Below, piece by piece: positions 1 to 11,530 of a DNA stretch of 64,000 bases (positions within the stretch are counted from its first letter, which is position 1; the number at the start of each line of letters is the position of its first letter). This DNA is from Myrica gale (lineage: Eukaryota; Streptophyta; Magnoliopsida; Fagales; Myricaceae): positions 7,378,001 to 7,442,000 of the forward strand of contig OZ005608.1 of NCBI GenBank assembly GCA_963930655.1. Direction: 5' to 3'. Below the pieces are notes generated by a model, which had not been told where the DNA came from, ran no database searches, and worked only from the letters and a program-made list of their open reading frames with translations. A program made the position numbers and the translations under genes.

Positions 1-1653
1 TTTTATCATGAAGCTGTACGTGACCCTAAGTGGCGTAATGCCATGACCTCTGAGTTAGATGCCCTGCAGTTAAATCATACTTGGACTGTCACTGATCTTC
101 CTCCTGGAAAGGTGCCAATCGGTTGTAAATGGGTGTATAAGATTAAATATAATTCTGATGGGAGCATTGAGCGTTACAAGGCCAGATTAGTGGCTAAAGG
201 TTACACCCAACGTGAAGGCATTGATTATCATGAGACTTTTTCTCCAGTTGCTAAGCTTGTCACTGTTCGCACATTACTTGCTCTTGCTGCTGTAAAAGGA
301 TGGTTCCTCCAGCAATTTGATGTGCATAATGCTTTTCTACATGGGACTTTAGAGGAAGAAGTCTATATGCAACGTCCTTTGGGTTATTCCTATGGTTTGC
401 CTCACCAAGTTTGTCGCTTACATAAAAGCATCTATGGTCTGAAACAAGCTTCCCGGCAATGGTACTCGAAATTTTCTACTGCTCTTCTTGATTATGGTTT
501 TGTCCAATCCAAGGCAGATTATAGCTTGTTTACTCTCAGTACTACTGACACATTTACAGCTCTTCTCGTTTATGTTGACGATATTATTATTGCCAGTTCT
601 AATCAATCTTCTATTGAGGCCTTACAACATTTTTTGGCTGATCGTTTCAAGCTTAAATCCCTTGGGCCTTTAAAATACTTTTTGGGCATTGAGGTGGCTC
701 GGTCTTCAGGTGGGATTCAGCTCAGTCAGCGTAAATTCACACTGGATATTCTTGCTGAGGCTGGTTCTCTTGGCACACGTCCTCTCAAACTGCCAATGGA
801 TCAGAACCTCTCTCTTCACCAAACTGCTGGGTCTCCTTTATCTGATGGGGCTTCCTACCGACGCTTAGTGGGCCGGTTGCTATACCTCACCATTACTAGG
901 CCTGACATCAGTTTTGCCGTGCAAAATCTTAGTCAATACATGTCTTCTCCTACTGACCTTCATCTCCGTGCGGCTCAACATGTCTTACGCTACTTAAAAC
1001 AAGCACCTGGTCAAGGCTTATTTTTCTCTTCGTCTTCTTCATTGCAACTTCGGGCTTTTTGTGACAGTGATTGGGCTGCCTGCCCTGACTCACGCCGATC
1101 TGTCACCGGTTATTGTATCTTCCTTGGCAGTTCTTTAATCTCTTGGCGATCCAAGAAACAGAGTGTTGTATCCCGGTCTTCCGCTGAGGCGGAGTACCGT
1201 GCTATGGCGGGCACCAGTTCCGAATTGCTTTGGATTCGGTATCTTCTTCATGATTTTCAGGTTCCTCATCCCCAACCTGCCGACATTCACTGTGATAATC
1301 AAGCGGCTCTCCATATCGCTGCAAATCCGGTTTTCCATGAACGAACGAAGCACATTGAAATAGACTGTCATTTGCTTCGGGATCAAATCCAAGCTGGGCT
1401 CCTTCGTACTAGTCATGTCCGCACCACTAGTCAGCTTGCCGATCTGTTCACGAAGGCTCTTCCTTCTTCTCTCTTTTACTCTCACTTGTCCAAGCTGGGA
1501 ATAGTCGATATCTATTCACCAGCTTGTGGGGGCGTATTACGACACCAAGGTCCTGAAGCTGAGCTGTCTTCATCTAGTCAGCATTCACACAGTCAGCATT
1601 CTTCCTCCCGTAGTGCTGATAGAAAGAACTCTTCCTCTGTTTCTGTTACGTAG
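1..1653 (+). CDS. copia polyprotein, C-terminal fragment (reverse transcriptase and RNase H)
   Basis: Partial at the 5' end: the frame is open from base 1, before the first ATG at 43. The product is the C-terminal part of a copia pol polyprotein, which copies element RNA into DNA and removes the RNA strand in cytoplasmic particles. Visible marks are the RT start block (WRNAM...LDAL), the [17 protein letters not shown] block, [10 protein letters not shown], the catalytic YVDD near residue 180, and the [10 protein letters not shown] block. RNase H follows with [31 protein letters not shown] and [16 protein letters not shown]. The last ~40 residues (Ser/His-rich) read through into the 3' LTR, which is usual for this lineage. 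No stop or frameshift is seen in the visible part. Confidence 0.92.
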   Translation, partial: FYHEAVRDPKWRNAMTSELDALQLNHTWTVTDLPPGKVPIGCKWVYKIKYNSDGSIERYKARLVAKGYTQREGIDYHETFSPVAKLVTVRTLLALAAVKGWFLQQFDVHNAFLHGTLEEEVYMQRPLGYSYGLPHQVCRLHKSIYGLKQASRQWYSKFSTALLDYGFVQSKADYSLFTLSTTDTFTALLVYVDDIIIASSNQSSIEALQHFLADRFKLKSLGPLKYFLGIEVARSSGGIQLSQRKFTLDILAEAGSLGTRPLKLPMDQNLSLHQTAGSPLSDGASYRRLVGRLLYLTITRPDISFAVQNLSQYMSSPTDLHLRAAQHVLRYLKQAPGQGLFFSSSSSLQLRAFCDSDWAACPDSRRSVTGYCIFLGSSLISWRSKKQSVVSRSSAEAEYRAMAGTSSELLWIRYLLHDFQVPHPQPADIHCDNQAALHIAANPVFHERTKHIEIDCHLLRDQIQAGLLRTSHVRTTSQLADLFTKALPSSLFYSHLSKLGIVDIYSPACGGVLRHQGPEAELSSSSQHSHSQHSSSRSADRKNSSSVSVT

Positions 1654-1843
1654 CTTAATATTATTCTTTTTGTACAAAGTTGGTTAGATGACCTTTTCGG
1701 TCTTTTCTAAGTTTGTTACGATTCTCTTTTCAGTATATATTGTACACTGTACTCGACGTGATTCAATAACAAATATACAAATTGCATTCTGCAACATCTT
1801 TCTTCTTCTTTGCCGAAACTCTGCATTTTACCAAGACTTTACA
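1535..1843 (+). repeat. 3' LTR of the first copia element
   Basis: The LTR begins TATTAC straight after the polypurine tract GTGGGGGCG. This matches the position and TATTA start of the LTRs of the copia element at 15343-18880. The end near a TTTACA at about 1838-1843 is inferred from the GCATTTACA end of those LTRs. A solo comparison cannot fix the last bases. Confidence 0.6.
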
Positions 1844-3060
1844 TCTATTGTTCTAGTATTCTTAATATCTTAAATTTCGGATAAACTAGTCACATAACTA
1901 CTACTAGCTATTTAATATGCACCATCTAGAACACCAAATTATGGTGTTGGATTTCTTTTGATTTTCAGATTGGCCAGTACTTGCTTTTCATTTTCTTAAT
2001 CATTGACAAGATACTAATTAATCGAGGTTGGCAGATACGGACTAATATAAGGGAAGAAGAACAATAAGTTTCTGTAAAAGGTAAGAAATAAAAGAGAAGA
2101 ATTTAAGTAGTTTCTTCCCATATATTGTATCTAGTAGTATTTGTGAAAATGAATATATATATATATATCAAAGGAATGAAGGCGAAATAGAGCTGTCGAT
2201 GAAATCAGAAGGATATATATGTTGCATGATCCTACAGTTATCAGCCCGTTTGTTTCTACGACCTTCCACCCGTACGTACGTCCACGGAGACGGCAGCCCA
2301 AAATAACATCATGAATTCCAATGTAGCAATGAACTCAGTACTCAGGTATATATATATATATATATATATATATCAAATCGAACTCATGACCTCAACTCAG
2401 TCCGACCCATATAAAATAATAAACTAATTAAACTCTCAAATCTAAGTGTTCCAATATTTGAAAAATTGACGACGTACTAAACCAAATTTAATGAACTACG
2501 CGCTTGAATCTATATGGTCTTGCTCTGTGCGAGATCAGCCGACGAGTTGATCGGGTCCATTTCAGCCACGGAATAACGAGAGAAATAACCAAATTAGAAA
2601 GAAAGACGATTATTGCCTAGAGAAATCGCTGGCAAGTCGTCCATCATAAACCATATATGTCCCCTACATGCCTCCGTTTGCCCAATTAATTGGTAATCCT
2701 CAGATGTTCCCTGAATGCACGTGCCGTTCCCAAGTGAAAATTTGCGTTATTCCATTGCTATTGAATTGAAAGACTTCAATTCCCGGACGTACGCTAATAT
2801 ATCATGAATCACAATAATTTATTTTTGGAAAGATACACAAATATATCCAACTAGAACATCAAAGGGCTATAAACAAACAGCAGGGACACTTTCCAATATG
2901 CCTGTCACTTTCTCCTAGCTACACCGTTTTTATTACGCATATATATATTGAACCCCATAACGCTTACGACTACAGACTCCAAACTTACACTTACAAACGT
3001 CACAAAGCAGAGTTTAGCAAAAGAGAAGCAGTTCACACCAGCCCAAAATATTCTTTAAGG
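1844..3060. other. intergenic, AT-rich, with dinucleotide repeats
   Basis: No coding region is supported. It holds two TA microsatellites (about 2154-2169 and 2347-2373). The last ~150 bases before 3071 are probably the 3' UTR of the minus-strand oleosin gene. Confidence 0.6.
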
Positions 3061-3070
3061 CCTCAAGCTT

Positions 3071-3553
3071 TTATGTTTTTTTCTCTTCACCCTTGACAGC
3101 TTCTTGAGTCTTTCCAGCAGCTTCCTGGGTCTTGCCAGTGACAGTCTGGCCCATTTGACCCGCCGTTTCTTGTGCCCGCGGCTTTGCATGCTCAAGTTGT
3201 TCCGGCAGCCTTGTTCGACGCAGATAGTTCGCTATCCACGAGACCGACGAAAGTCCCGTGATACCGAAAGCACCCGACGCCAAAAATCCGGTCACCGCCA
3301 AGCCAATTACTAGTGCCGCCGGGACCAAGACTGGGCTAAAGATTACGAACAGCGGGGTCGAGACAGCTACTCCGAGGAGGGTTGCCGCAAGTGTCAGACC
3401 AGAAACGAGGAGAAGGAAGCCAGCAAGGGGCACAAGAGTGACAACTGCAAGAATTTTTGAAGTTGGGGGACCCTCACCGTTCTCAGGGAACATGCCTTTC
3501 ATAGCATCTGTGGGGCGTTGTTGTTGTTGGTGCTGCTGTTGGTACTCAGCCAT
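3071..3553 (-). CDS. oleosin (oil-body structural protein)
   Basis: The 160-residue product is an oleosin, which coats and stabilises triacylglycerol oil bodies, mainly in seeds. Residues 1-32 are polar and Gln-rich. Residues about 34-105 form the very long hydrophobic hairpin. The diagnostic proline knot (P-x5-SP-x3-P) is complete: P67, S73, P74, P78. The C-terminal tail is amphipathic and charged, with a short repeat ([12 protein letters not shown]). The length fits the family (about 140-190 aa), and the coding region is a single exon, as in most oleosin genes. The start is the ATG at 3553; the Gln-rich N terminus and the upstream seed-type motifs fit it. The tail seems to lack the extra segment of H-type oleosins, so an L or universal type is more likely, but I would not assign a number. 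Confidence 0.95.
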   Translation of the reverse strand: MAEYQQQHQQQQRPTDAMKGMFPENGEGPPTSKILAVVTLVPLAGFLLLVSGLTLAATLLGVAVSTPLFVIFSPVLVPAALVIGLAVTGFLASGAFGITGLSSVSWIANYLRRTRLPEQLEHAKPRAQETAGQMGQTVTGKTQEAAGKTQEAVKGEEKKT

Positions 3554-3670
3554 GGAGATATTGATCTCTGCTTCTTCGCTTGCAACTTATCAGTACTTTG
3601 AGAGAGATGAAGAGGTGGGGAGTAACGAAAGGGAGAGGTGTTTTGTGTTTTAACTAGCGGGTGGCGTGGA

Positions 3671-3719
3671 CACGTGGAGGATGGTGAGTACACTTGTTCG
3701 ATGGACGGAGTGTTGCATG
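3671..3719 (-). promoter_or_regulatory. seed-type promoter motifs of the oleosin gene (G-box/ABRE and RY)
   Basis: Upstream of the oleosin start lie a CACGTG core at 3671-3676 (CCACGTGTCC on the minus strand, an ABRE/G-box) and a CATGCA RY core at 3714-3719. This pair is the classic target of bZIP and B3 (ABI3/FUS3/LEC2) regulators in maturing seed. It sits 118-166 bases from the ATG. No convincing TATA box was seen between it and the gene. Confidence 0.65.
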
Positions 3720-4400
3720 AGAAACATGTCATTTTAGATGGCTTTGAAGAGTTTGCTATCATCCTATTGTTGTTGGTCTGTGATGGGTTTCGGTGAAAGA
3801 TGTCAGAGCAATTTTGGAATTTGTAATTGTGGTTACCGCTTGGTAAATTGGAGTGGATCGAAATGCGAAGTCCAAGAGAGGTTGCGAGAAAAATTGGAAA
3901 AGAAAAGAGGTAGAGGAGTCGAAAGGCTAACGCCAAACATAAAAAGGGAAGCAATATTATCTACGATCTGAGAGCCAATATCTTCGAATTTTGGATATTT
4001 TGAAAAATATCAATTTGACTCCTTTAACTATTAATATAATTTTAAATATGCATCTAAATTACCACTTTTGACACATTAAGTCAACAAACTTCAAAATTCT
4101 ATCAATTTGTGCTCAAAAAAAGATTTAACGATTAAACTTGTGCTACGATTTATTAATTGTGGAAGTTTGAGGTTCAATGTGTTACGATTTGTAGTTTAGA
4201 CCTCTATTTGAAATTGCATTAATAGTTAGAAGGTTCCTAGTGACTTTTTCCCTTGATTTCAAGGATCATAAGAAGTGTAATTAAGAGACTATTTTTGTAC
4301 AAAATGGCCATTTGAGAGTAACAAATTGATCAAATTAACATCTCCGTCATCTCACCTCGGGACTTTGCTGTATTTTTCCATCATAACATCCTATTTATGA
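3720..4400. other. intergenic, no feature recognised
   Basis: AT-rich sequence between the oleosin promoter and the Mutator-like element. The open frames on both strands are short and have no recognisable motif. Confidence 0.5.
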
Positions 4401-4409
4401 TTAATCAAG

Positions 4410-4745
4410 GGGTTAAAAGACCAAATTGGTCCCTAGGTTTTGCACTCTTTTAAAAAATGGTTCATAGTTTCAAATTTGCTCAAATTAGTCCCTAAGTTAA
4501 TTTTGTATGTCGATTTCATCCTTCAGTCTAATTCCGTTACTTACATGTCCAGTCAGTTAATAGAGGAACACGTCACGCCCAATGAGAAGCCGCCACGTGT
4601 ACGACTTTAGCATAAAAACTCCAAAAACGACAGCCACATTGGTGAATACGGTAAGGAAATTTGAAAAAAAAACACCTAATCAATCGTAAATTTGACCCGA
4701 TACCCCCAGACCCAATAGACACAAAAATTCCCCCAAAATTTTAAG
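4410..4745 (+). repeat. left terminal inverted repeat of the MULE
   Basis: This aligns with the reverse complement of 14693-15029 over its whole length, with scattered substitutions and small indels. Shared blocks include GACCAAATTGGTCCCT, TTTCAAATTTGCTCAAAT, GTCGATTTCATC, GCCGCCACGTGTACGAC and AATCAATCGTAAA. The divergence indicates an old insertion. Confidence 0.85.
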
Positions 4746-4861
4746 CGCTACCTTCCCTGATTTTCACCACTCTGAAGCCGATTGAGCTACAGACCGCCGA
4801 TTTCATCTTCTCTCGGTGACGTCAGTGGCTACATTTGTTTGAGCTTCCATTCCTCTTCCAG

Positions 4862-4882
4862 ATGAGTACCAGAGGCATCAAG
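4862..4882 (+). other. possible captured first exon (7 codons followed by GT)
   Basis: Just inside the left MULE end, a leader with a pyrimidine-rich CTTCCATTCCTCTTCCAG runs into ATG and seven codons (MSTRGIK) ending in AAG|GTAAAT, a good donor site. This could be the start of a captured host gene or of the lost MULE transposase gene. No matching second exon is found, because a LINE-like remnant follows at once. Confidence 0.25.
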
Positions 4883-4936
4883 GTAAATGTTTTTTGTTTT
4901 TTTGGTTTCACCTGTGAAGGTGCGTCTATATCTTGG

Positions 4937-5655
4937 ATTTTCTTTCTAAATCAAGTTTCCATTAATAGAAACTGCAAGCTAGAACAGGTCAAAAATAACC
5001 AACGAGATCCCAAAATAGGAGCAGATAAACCATTAAATGCTCAATGCAAAGCAGTGGGAGATGTGGCTGGACACATAATACAGAGCTACTAGGACCTAGA
5101 CAGCCAATAGATAAGCACCACAAGATGGAAAAGATCCACAAGGGATCTGAAAAGCCCATTGTGGAGCCAGAAAACAAGGGCTAAAGAAGGCCAACAACAA
5201 ACACAAACACAAACATAACAGAACAACAACAAACAAAAAACCATAACAGAGACAGAATTAGGGATCCATCAGACGAGCGGAAAGGCCACATACATCGATT
5301 ACGCTGGTGAAAGAATCCCCAGCGATGACATGAGAGAATAGGTGAAGAGATGAGGTGCCCGTGGCACCAATGGGCACCCTTGACACGCCCACAATGCATG
5401 CAGCGACAGCACCACAAACAAGTCATGACAACAGCGAGCGCGCGTGGAAGCTAAGTGCCTCAGCACCCCGACAAGGCATAGCGCCCCATCAACGCTCATG
5501 TCTAGCATGCCAGCTAGCTTGCCACAAACATTCCATGACAAGCTCATAGCCAGCACATGGCCCTACCATGACATGGTGTCGTAGCAAGTCCTTGGCCACC
5601 AACCAAGCCAAGCAGCAGGAGGCAAGCAAGGAGTGGCCACCACCAGTGGCGGAGC
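4937..5655 (-). mobile_element. LINE-derived remnant, minus strand
   Basis: This block is richer in G+C than its surroundings. Read on the minus strand, it ends in TATTAATGGAA, then a few bases and an A-rich tail (TAGAAAGAAAA near 4940-4955). The LINE-derived insertion at 53807-54523 ends in the same TATTAATGGAAG motif before its A tail. The shared end and G/T-rich body suggest a related short LINE derivative without an intact ORF. The 5' limit and target duplication could not be fixed. Confidence 0.45.
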
Positions 5656-5659
5656 AACA

Positions 5660-6310
5660 CACGACAAAAAAAAAAAACAGCGGTTGGAAAACCGCTGGCA
5701 AAAGCCAAAAAAAGGCTGCTAAGCTTTTACCAGTGATTTTTTATCGGCGTTTTACGACCGCTGCCTTTTCTCCGTCAGAAAAGCCTTCAACAGCGTTTTT
5801 CAGAAACGCTGGTGATTCCTACCTTTTAACAACAGTTTTTTAGAGGCATTTTAAAAAAGCGTTGGCGTTTCCCCGCTTTTAGCAGCGGTTTTTTAGCAGC
5901 ATTTTAGAAACGCTGGGGTTTCTCCTGATTTTCAACAGCGGTTTTTTAGCGGCGTTTCTAAAAACGCTGGTGTTTCCCCACTTTTAGCAGCGGTTTTTAA
6001 TCGGTGTTTCTCCTGATTTTCAACAGCGGTTTTTAAGCGGCGTTTTCCCGCTTTTAGCAGCGGTTTTTTACCAGCGTTTTTAAAAACGCTTGTGTTTCTC
6101 CTGAATTTCAACAACGGTTTTTTAGCGGCGTTTCTAAAAGCGCAGGCGTTTCCCCGCTTATAGCAGCAATTTTTTAGCAGCGTTTGTATAAAACACTGAC
6201 GTTTAGCTTGATTTACAACAGCGTTTTGAAAAACGCTGGCATTTTCCCTACTTATAGCAGTGTTTGCGACCGCTGCCGTAGGCCAAAAACGCTGCTATAA
6301 TTTTTTTTTT
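5660..6310. repeat. CACTA-type subterminal repeat array, left
   Basis: This is a run of alternating sense and antisense motifs of the type AGCGGTTTTTTAGCGGCGTT and AAAACGCTGG, repeated about every 50-70 bases. It starts with CACGACAAAAAA then ACAGCGG, one base away from a CACTACAAAAAA terminus. Such arrays are the transposase-binding subterminal regions of plant CACTA (En/Spm) elements. This may be the left end of an element whose right side is the array at 10795-11530, but the two sides differ in repeat spacing. Confidence 0.6.
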
Positions 6311-8990
6311 ATTTTTTTATATGTTGCGACATTTTTAAAACACCAGTAATTTTTTCCTATATTTTCCTATACATAATTTTTTAATCTGTAATACAAATTT
6401 ATTTTAGTAAACATAATTAATTAGATGTAAAAACTTAAAGAACAAGGATAATAAAATAAAATATATTTTATCATTGATTAATAATATTTTACAACAAACA
6501 CAAAAATCTCTACAAGTAATCTAAAAAATAACAAGTTTATAATATAAAATAACAATAAATAATGACCAATTAGAATATTCAAATACAACACAATAAGCAA
6601 AGACAAATTAAAATCTTCCTCCTTTTACACATCAACGTTCTCTTGAATTTTTGTAATTGAAAACAAATATCACATGAGAAATAGAAATAGGTTAGCTCAT
6701 TATGCATAATCTCAAACCCAACTTACAAGTAGTCTCTAGTAATAGACGAGCAACCAAAAAACTGAATCTGCAACAGTAATAGACAAATTTCTTACGGTGC
6801 AAGCTTGTGTTCTTGACGGCAAGCAATAGACGAGTAGCCAAAAAACTGAATCTGCAACAGTAATAGAAAAAGTAGGGCAAGAGTTTCTATCAAGAGCAGC
6901 CAACTCTGTGTTTCCTGCAGTCACTTGAAATCACATAGATACACTTTAAAGCACATGCTGCAGAAAAATTAATACAATTAATTTTTTTGAGCTACTTGAA
7001 GAGCCGGTTAAGTGTAGTGGCAGATAGATGCTTTCATGTGAAGTATGAAAGCATGCACTTTGTGGTAACTACAAGAATGCTAACATCTTATAGGCTCTTT
7101 TCATGTCGCTAACATGTTTATGTTTTTTTATTCAGTTCAAAAGACCTACCAATTCTTGTGGAAAGATTCATCATCCAGGGTTGGGTTTTCTCTCAAAGTC
7201 ACCAATATTGGCACTTTAAAACTTTTGTTCTACTATTTAACATGATTCATCCCTATAGTTAGTATGGTTCCTAATACAATAAAAACATGAAGAAGAACTC
7301 TTGGCACCATTATAGGCCAGTGAGAAACGTAAGCCTAATTCTCGATACATAGAATCTATAGCAATTGCAAAATTAAGCCCCTATTGATATATATCTATTA
7401 TGGATTGAATCCCATGTTTACCGTTACAAAGAGGAGAAAAAAAGTTACGAAGAATATTCAAATTAAAGGATCGGCTAGCTTGATCAATCTTCACAGGCCG
7501 AAATAATTAATGATGGAGACCCACAAGCAATATTTTATCTGTTAATTAACATAATTAACTCGATCGTTTACACATGTTAATCACATTTTAGTTTGCTGAC
7601 TCCTGTAATTATATGTTCAACATATATACTTAAAGCCAAATGGCCTATTTTCACATGGAAGAGTTATTTATTGCATTAATTTATAGTCAACTTCTCACTG
7701 TTTTCTTAGTATATGTCATATATATTCAACTACAAGATGCACTACTTGCATTATTCTCATGCTCTACAAAAATTTATTGAATTTCTGATTATCACCCAAG
7801 TTTAAAAATTTGCAGACAGAACCATATTGTTTCATCGACAACGGATCATAAGAATCTGAAAAGCAGTAACAGTTCACGACCATGAAGGAAGCATTTCACA
7901 TAGGGAACCTTTGTTACCCATACGTTGAAGGGAAAATTTGAACATGCAAACAAGCAAAAATTAAACTCCAATTCAAACAATTTTAGGAAAACAAAATTAG
8001 GAAGAAATACATCATTGTTCTTGCTTGCCTTAGCGGTAAAGATGGTGGACCATGGTGCATTTTGGAGGACGCAGATCGAGTGATTTGCAAGTCTAGAACC
8101 AAGAAACAGCTCTGCCTCAAATTTCTCAACCTGACAAGGTCACGCAAAAATTCCAGATGATTAAACCTGAACGAAGACAATAACAAAAACAAATAATTTT
8201 GGTTCCCCGATATGCACCTGACTTATTCCTAATGAGGATAACGGGCAACAAAATGAATTTCCACCATTGACCATCATTGCGCTTATTCTTCAACTTCAAC
8301 CCATGAAATGAACATGTTAAGAAAAATCTCTTCCAAAATCGTAGTTCTTCATCAAGTCTTACGAAGAATGAAACAAAATCCATAAATGAAACAACTAGGC
8401 GACAACTAAAATTTCTTCATGAAGTCTTACGAAGTTTTTACCCAGGTTCAGACATGGGAACATCAAAAAACAAAGAATGAAACAAATTCCATAAATGATT
8501 TGCAAGAAACATCTCCTACGCAATGAACCAAAAGTCTCAAAAATTAGAAATCTTCACAAAACAAAATCCCCAAAATTATTCAATTATGCCGTCACATGCA
8601 AAAAATCAAACTAGCTGCACAAAAAATACCAAACATCTCAGGATAATCCATCAACAGAACTTTTTGCAAGATATTAAAACGAAAATGGTACTGAACACAA
8701 AACCAGAGGAATAAAGAGGGAAAAAAATCCTAATTTATCCATGCATCATTCGCTCCAAAATCGAACACAAACATTAAGAACGAAAAACGAAAAAGCATAG
8801 CCATTGATGAAGTAACTGGGATTACTCACAGAAGTAATGGATTCGCGGGGTGGAAACACTCAAAGGCCTAAACTTCGGTAAGTTTGCACATGAGGATATT
8901 CAGCTCTGCAATGCTCCGCTAAAAGCTTTCCTAAATTGCAAACCAACATTAAGAAAGAGAAAAATAAAAACAGCATAATAGCAGGTAAGC
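6311..8990. other. MULE interior, AT-rich, no gene seen
   Basis: About 2.7 kb without a supportable coding frame. Two near-identical stretches lie at about 6735-6790 and 6825-6870 (both contain GAGTAGCCAAAAAACTGAAT or a close variant and CTGCAACAGTAATAGA), a small local duplication. Confidence 0.5.
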
Positions 8991-9500
8991 ATAGATAGAC
9001 TGGGAAGATAGATCGTCTGGTAAGCTATTTTCTTGCAGAGGTCATCGCAGGGGCCAGAGACGACAGAGTACCAAGGAGTTCAAGAATAATTCCTAATCCC
9101 TCGATATCGCAGCTAGAAGATCCAAACTTAACAGAAATCAAAATAAAAAAATATATCAGTAAATCGAAACCTAAACGAGACAAAAGCAGTAAAGTGAGAA
9201 GAGAGAGAGAGAGAGAGACATAAGTGGCGTGATTGAGAGGTGAGGGGCTGGAGCTTCGATGAAGAGGAGGGGCTTTCAACAATGAGGGCAGGGATCGAAG
9301 GGCAGCAAAGAGGGTTGTCGACTATTAGGGCTGGAGACTTAGCGTTTTTCCAAAAGTGAGAGAAGGGGGGATGTCGAACAAAATTAGGGGAGGGGCTGGG
9401 AAAATGGTGAAGTGTATTAGTGAGAAGAATCAAAACCCTGGATCAAACAGTGCGCAACAGTCCTAAAATTTTTGGAAAATTTGGGCGGTCTGGGTTGGCG
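8991..9500 (-). promoter_or_regulatory. promoter/5'UTR-like block of a lost transposon gene (tentative)
   Basis: On the minus strand this stretch goes from a G+C-richer upstream part (GCGCGAATTATTCGCGCC-like, 9480-9515) through a CT-rich leader with a (GA)9 run at 9201-9218. Then comes a frame rich in Ser/Pro/Leu that has no ATG start. The layout resembles a plant promoter plus 5'UTR, and its place between the two CACTA arrays suggests the remains of a transposase gene start. No conserved domain supports this. Confidence 0.25.
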
Positions 9501-9852
9501 CGAATAATTACGCGGTAATACAATTTTTCATCTCGTTTTAAGATAGTTATTTGTTTCTTTTTTTGACAAATTTTAAAAAACATCAACACATTAAAGCACA
9601 CATATATAATTTATATATGTGTATTAGACAAATATATCAATTATATGACAATTATATTTATTGCAATTATATTGTCATTTTGTTATTATACTTTAATTAA
9701 TGATATAAATAAATTGAGTCTTTATATATATATATAATACGATATACCTTAAGATTTGTTTGTAAAGTGAGAGGACATTGATCATGTGCTAATATTTATA
9801 TTGCATTAGCAAATCCGCATCACAAGAACTTGTCAAATAACTAAACTACTAA

Positions 9853-10049
9853 GGTTGTGTTTGAGAATTAAAATTTTAGTGTGGTTAAAATTTTAGGTAT
9901 TGGATTTAGTGAAAAAGTGAAGAGAGAGGTAATTTTTATATTTTTTGTAATGAAAAAGTAATGATTTGATGGGGGAGAAAGAGATTATATTGTAATATTT
10001 TATTGTGTTAAAATTTTAGAATGTGTAAAATTTTATAAAACAAACCGAG
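9853..10049. mobile_element. MITE of the GGTTGTGTTTG family, copy 1
   Basis: A left end of GGTTGTGTTTG and right end of CAAACCGAG form imperfect inverted repeats around an AG-rich body (AGTGAAAAAGTGAAGAGAGA, with TTAAAATTTTA near both ends). CTA stands on each side (9849-9851 or one base off, and 10050-10052), giving a likely 3-bp target duplication. The same family recurs at 46693, 52517 and 62498. Confidence 0.55.
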
Positions 10050-10794
10050 CTACGACTCTTATCATGCACTGATGAACTATTTTGATCATTCAAGAAAAAA
10101 AAAGAACTATTTTGATCATACATAATGTATGCACTGTTATCAAACTAAGGCTAAAATAAGAATATGAATTTTGACATCATAATATAATATGATATATCAT
10201 GCTATAACAATATCATACTTGAGTGACATATTACTTTAGTAACTTCAATATGATGAACTACCACATAGTACTATACCTACTATACCTTGAGTGACATACT
10301 ATATTATACCTTATAGCTTCAATATGTTATAATATAATACGATATATCATGCTATAATAATATCTTACTTGAGTGACATATTATATTATGCCTTAATAAC
10401 TTAAAATACAGTGGAGCACCATATACAAGTTAAACATATTCTAATATATCAAAAATTATGTTACAATGTATTTAACATGGCATACATCTATATTATATAA
10501 TATATCATGATGTATTGTGATATAATAATCTATAACATACATGTCAATAAACTATTCTATATAACAAAATATACAACAACAACTAAGTCATCAAGTTATA
10601 TCATATAATAGCTTCAATTTCCATAATACCCCCTCTAATTTCATATTTTATAATAGTTTCAATTTCTATAACACCCCCTCTAATTTCATATTTCAATTTC
10701 TATAACACTCATTCTAATTTCATATTTCATATTTTAAATTACTACACAAAATAATATATTACAAAAAATATTATAACATCTTTTTTTACTGTTG

Positions 10795-11530
10795 TCATAA
10801 CAAATGCCGCTGAAAGTCACCTAAAGTGGAGTTAAAAAGACCTATGTTAAATTGACTTGACTTTTAACGGCTGTCCTTTTAATGGCGGTCAAGACAAATT
10901 CCGCTGAAAGCAACTTATGGCAGTACTTTTTTTTATCGCCGTTAAAAAATCGCTGCTAAAAAACATCGTTGTCTTTTTAACAGCGGTTTTTTAACGCGGT
11001 CACTAAAAACGCCGCTATAAGTCATCTACAGCCGCAGTTTTTTAACAGCGGTCACTAGAAAACGCCTCTAAAAGTCACCTATAACAGTGCTATTATGATC
11101 GCCGTTAAAAAACCGCGGATAAAAAACTTCGTTGTCTTTTAACAGCGATTTTTTAACGGGGCTCACAAAAAACGCCTCTAAAAGTCACCTATAGCGGTGC
11201 TTTTATGACCGCTGTTAAAAAACTTTGTTGTCTTGTAACAACGTTTTTTTAACCGCGCTCACAATAAATGCCGCTAAAAGTCAACTATAGCGGCACTTTT
11301 GTTGACCGCCGTTAAAAAACTGCTGCTAAAAAACTCCGTTGTCTTTTAACAACGATTTTTTAACGACGCTCACAAAAAGTGTTGCTATAAGTGACTTTTA
11401 GCGGCATTTGTTGTGAGCGCCGTTAAAAAACCACTATTAAAAGACAACGAAGCTTTTTAGCCGCGATTTTTTAACGGCGGTCATAAAAGCGCTGCTATTG
11501 GTGGATTTTAAAAGCACTCACTAAAAACGT
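10795..11530. repeat. CACTA-type subterminal repeat array, right
   Basis: Repeated inverted and direct motifs (CCGTTAAAAAACCGCTGCTA, TTCGTTGTCTTTTAACAGCG, CGCCGCTAAAAGTCACCTAT) occur in longer units of roughly 100-160 bases. The motif vocabulary is that of the CACTA element at 11621-12071. No intact terminus is seen at the left edge. Confidence 0.65.

Larger units (their letters stand above)
1..1843 (+). mobile_element. Ty1/copia retrotransposon, 3' part (5' end outside the window)
   Basis: The window opens inside a copia element on the plus strand. What remains is reverse transcriptase, RNase H, a G-rich polypurine tract (about 1524-1534) and the 3' LTR. The order RT, RNase H, PPT, LTR is that of plant copia elements. 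The 5' LTR, gag, protease and integrase would lie upstream of base 1. The long intact frame suggests a fairly young insertion. The end near 1843 is approximate because the 5' LTR is not available for alignment. Confidence 0.9.

Noticed and set aside
3258..3653. 131-codon plus-strand frame
   Set aside because: It is the antisense shadow of the oleosin gene, whose frame has a clear proline knot.
5644..5658. CAGTGGCGGAGC, a hAT-like terminus
   Set aside because: No inverted partner or 8-bp duplication was found. It lies in a G+C-rich LINE-like block where such a match can arise by chance.
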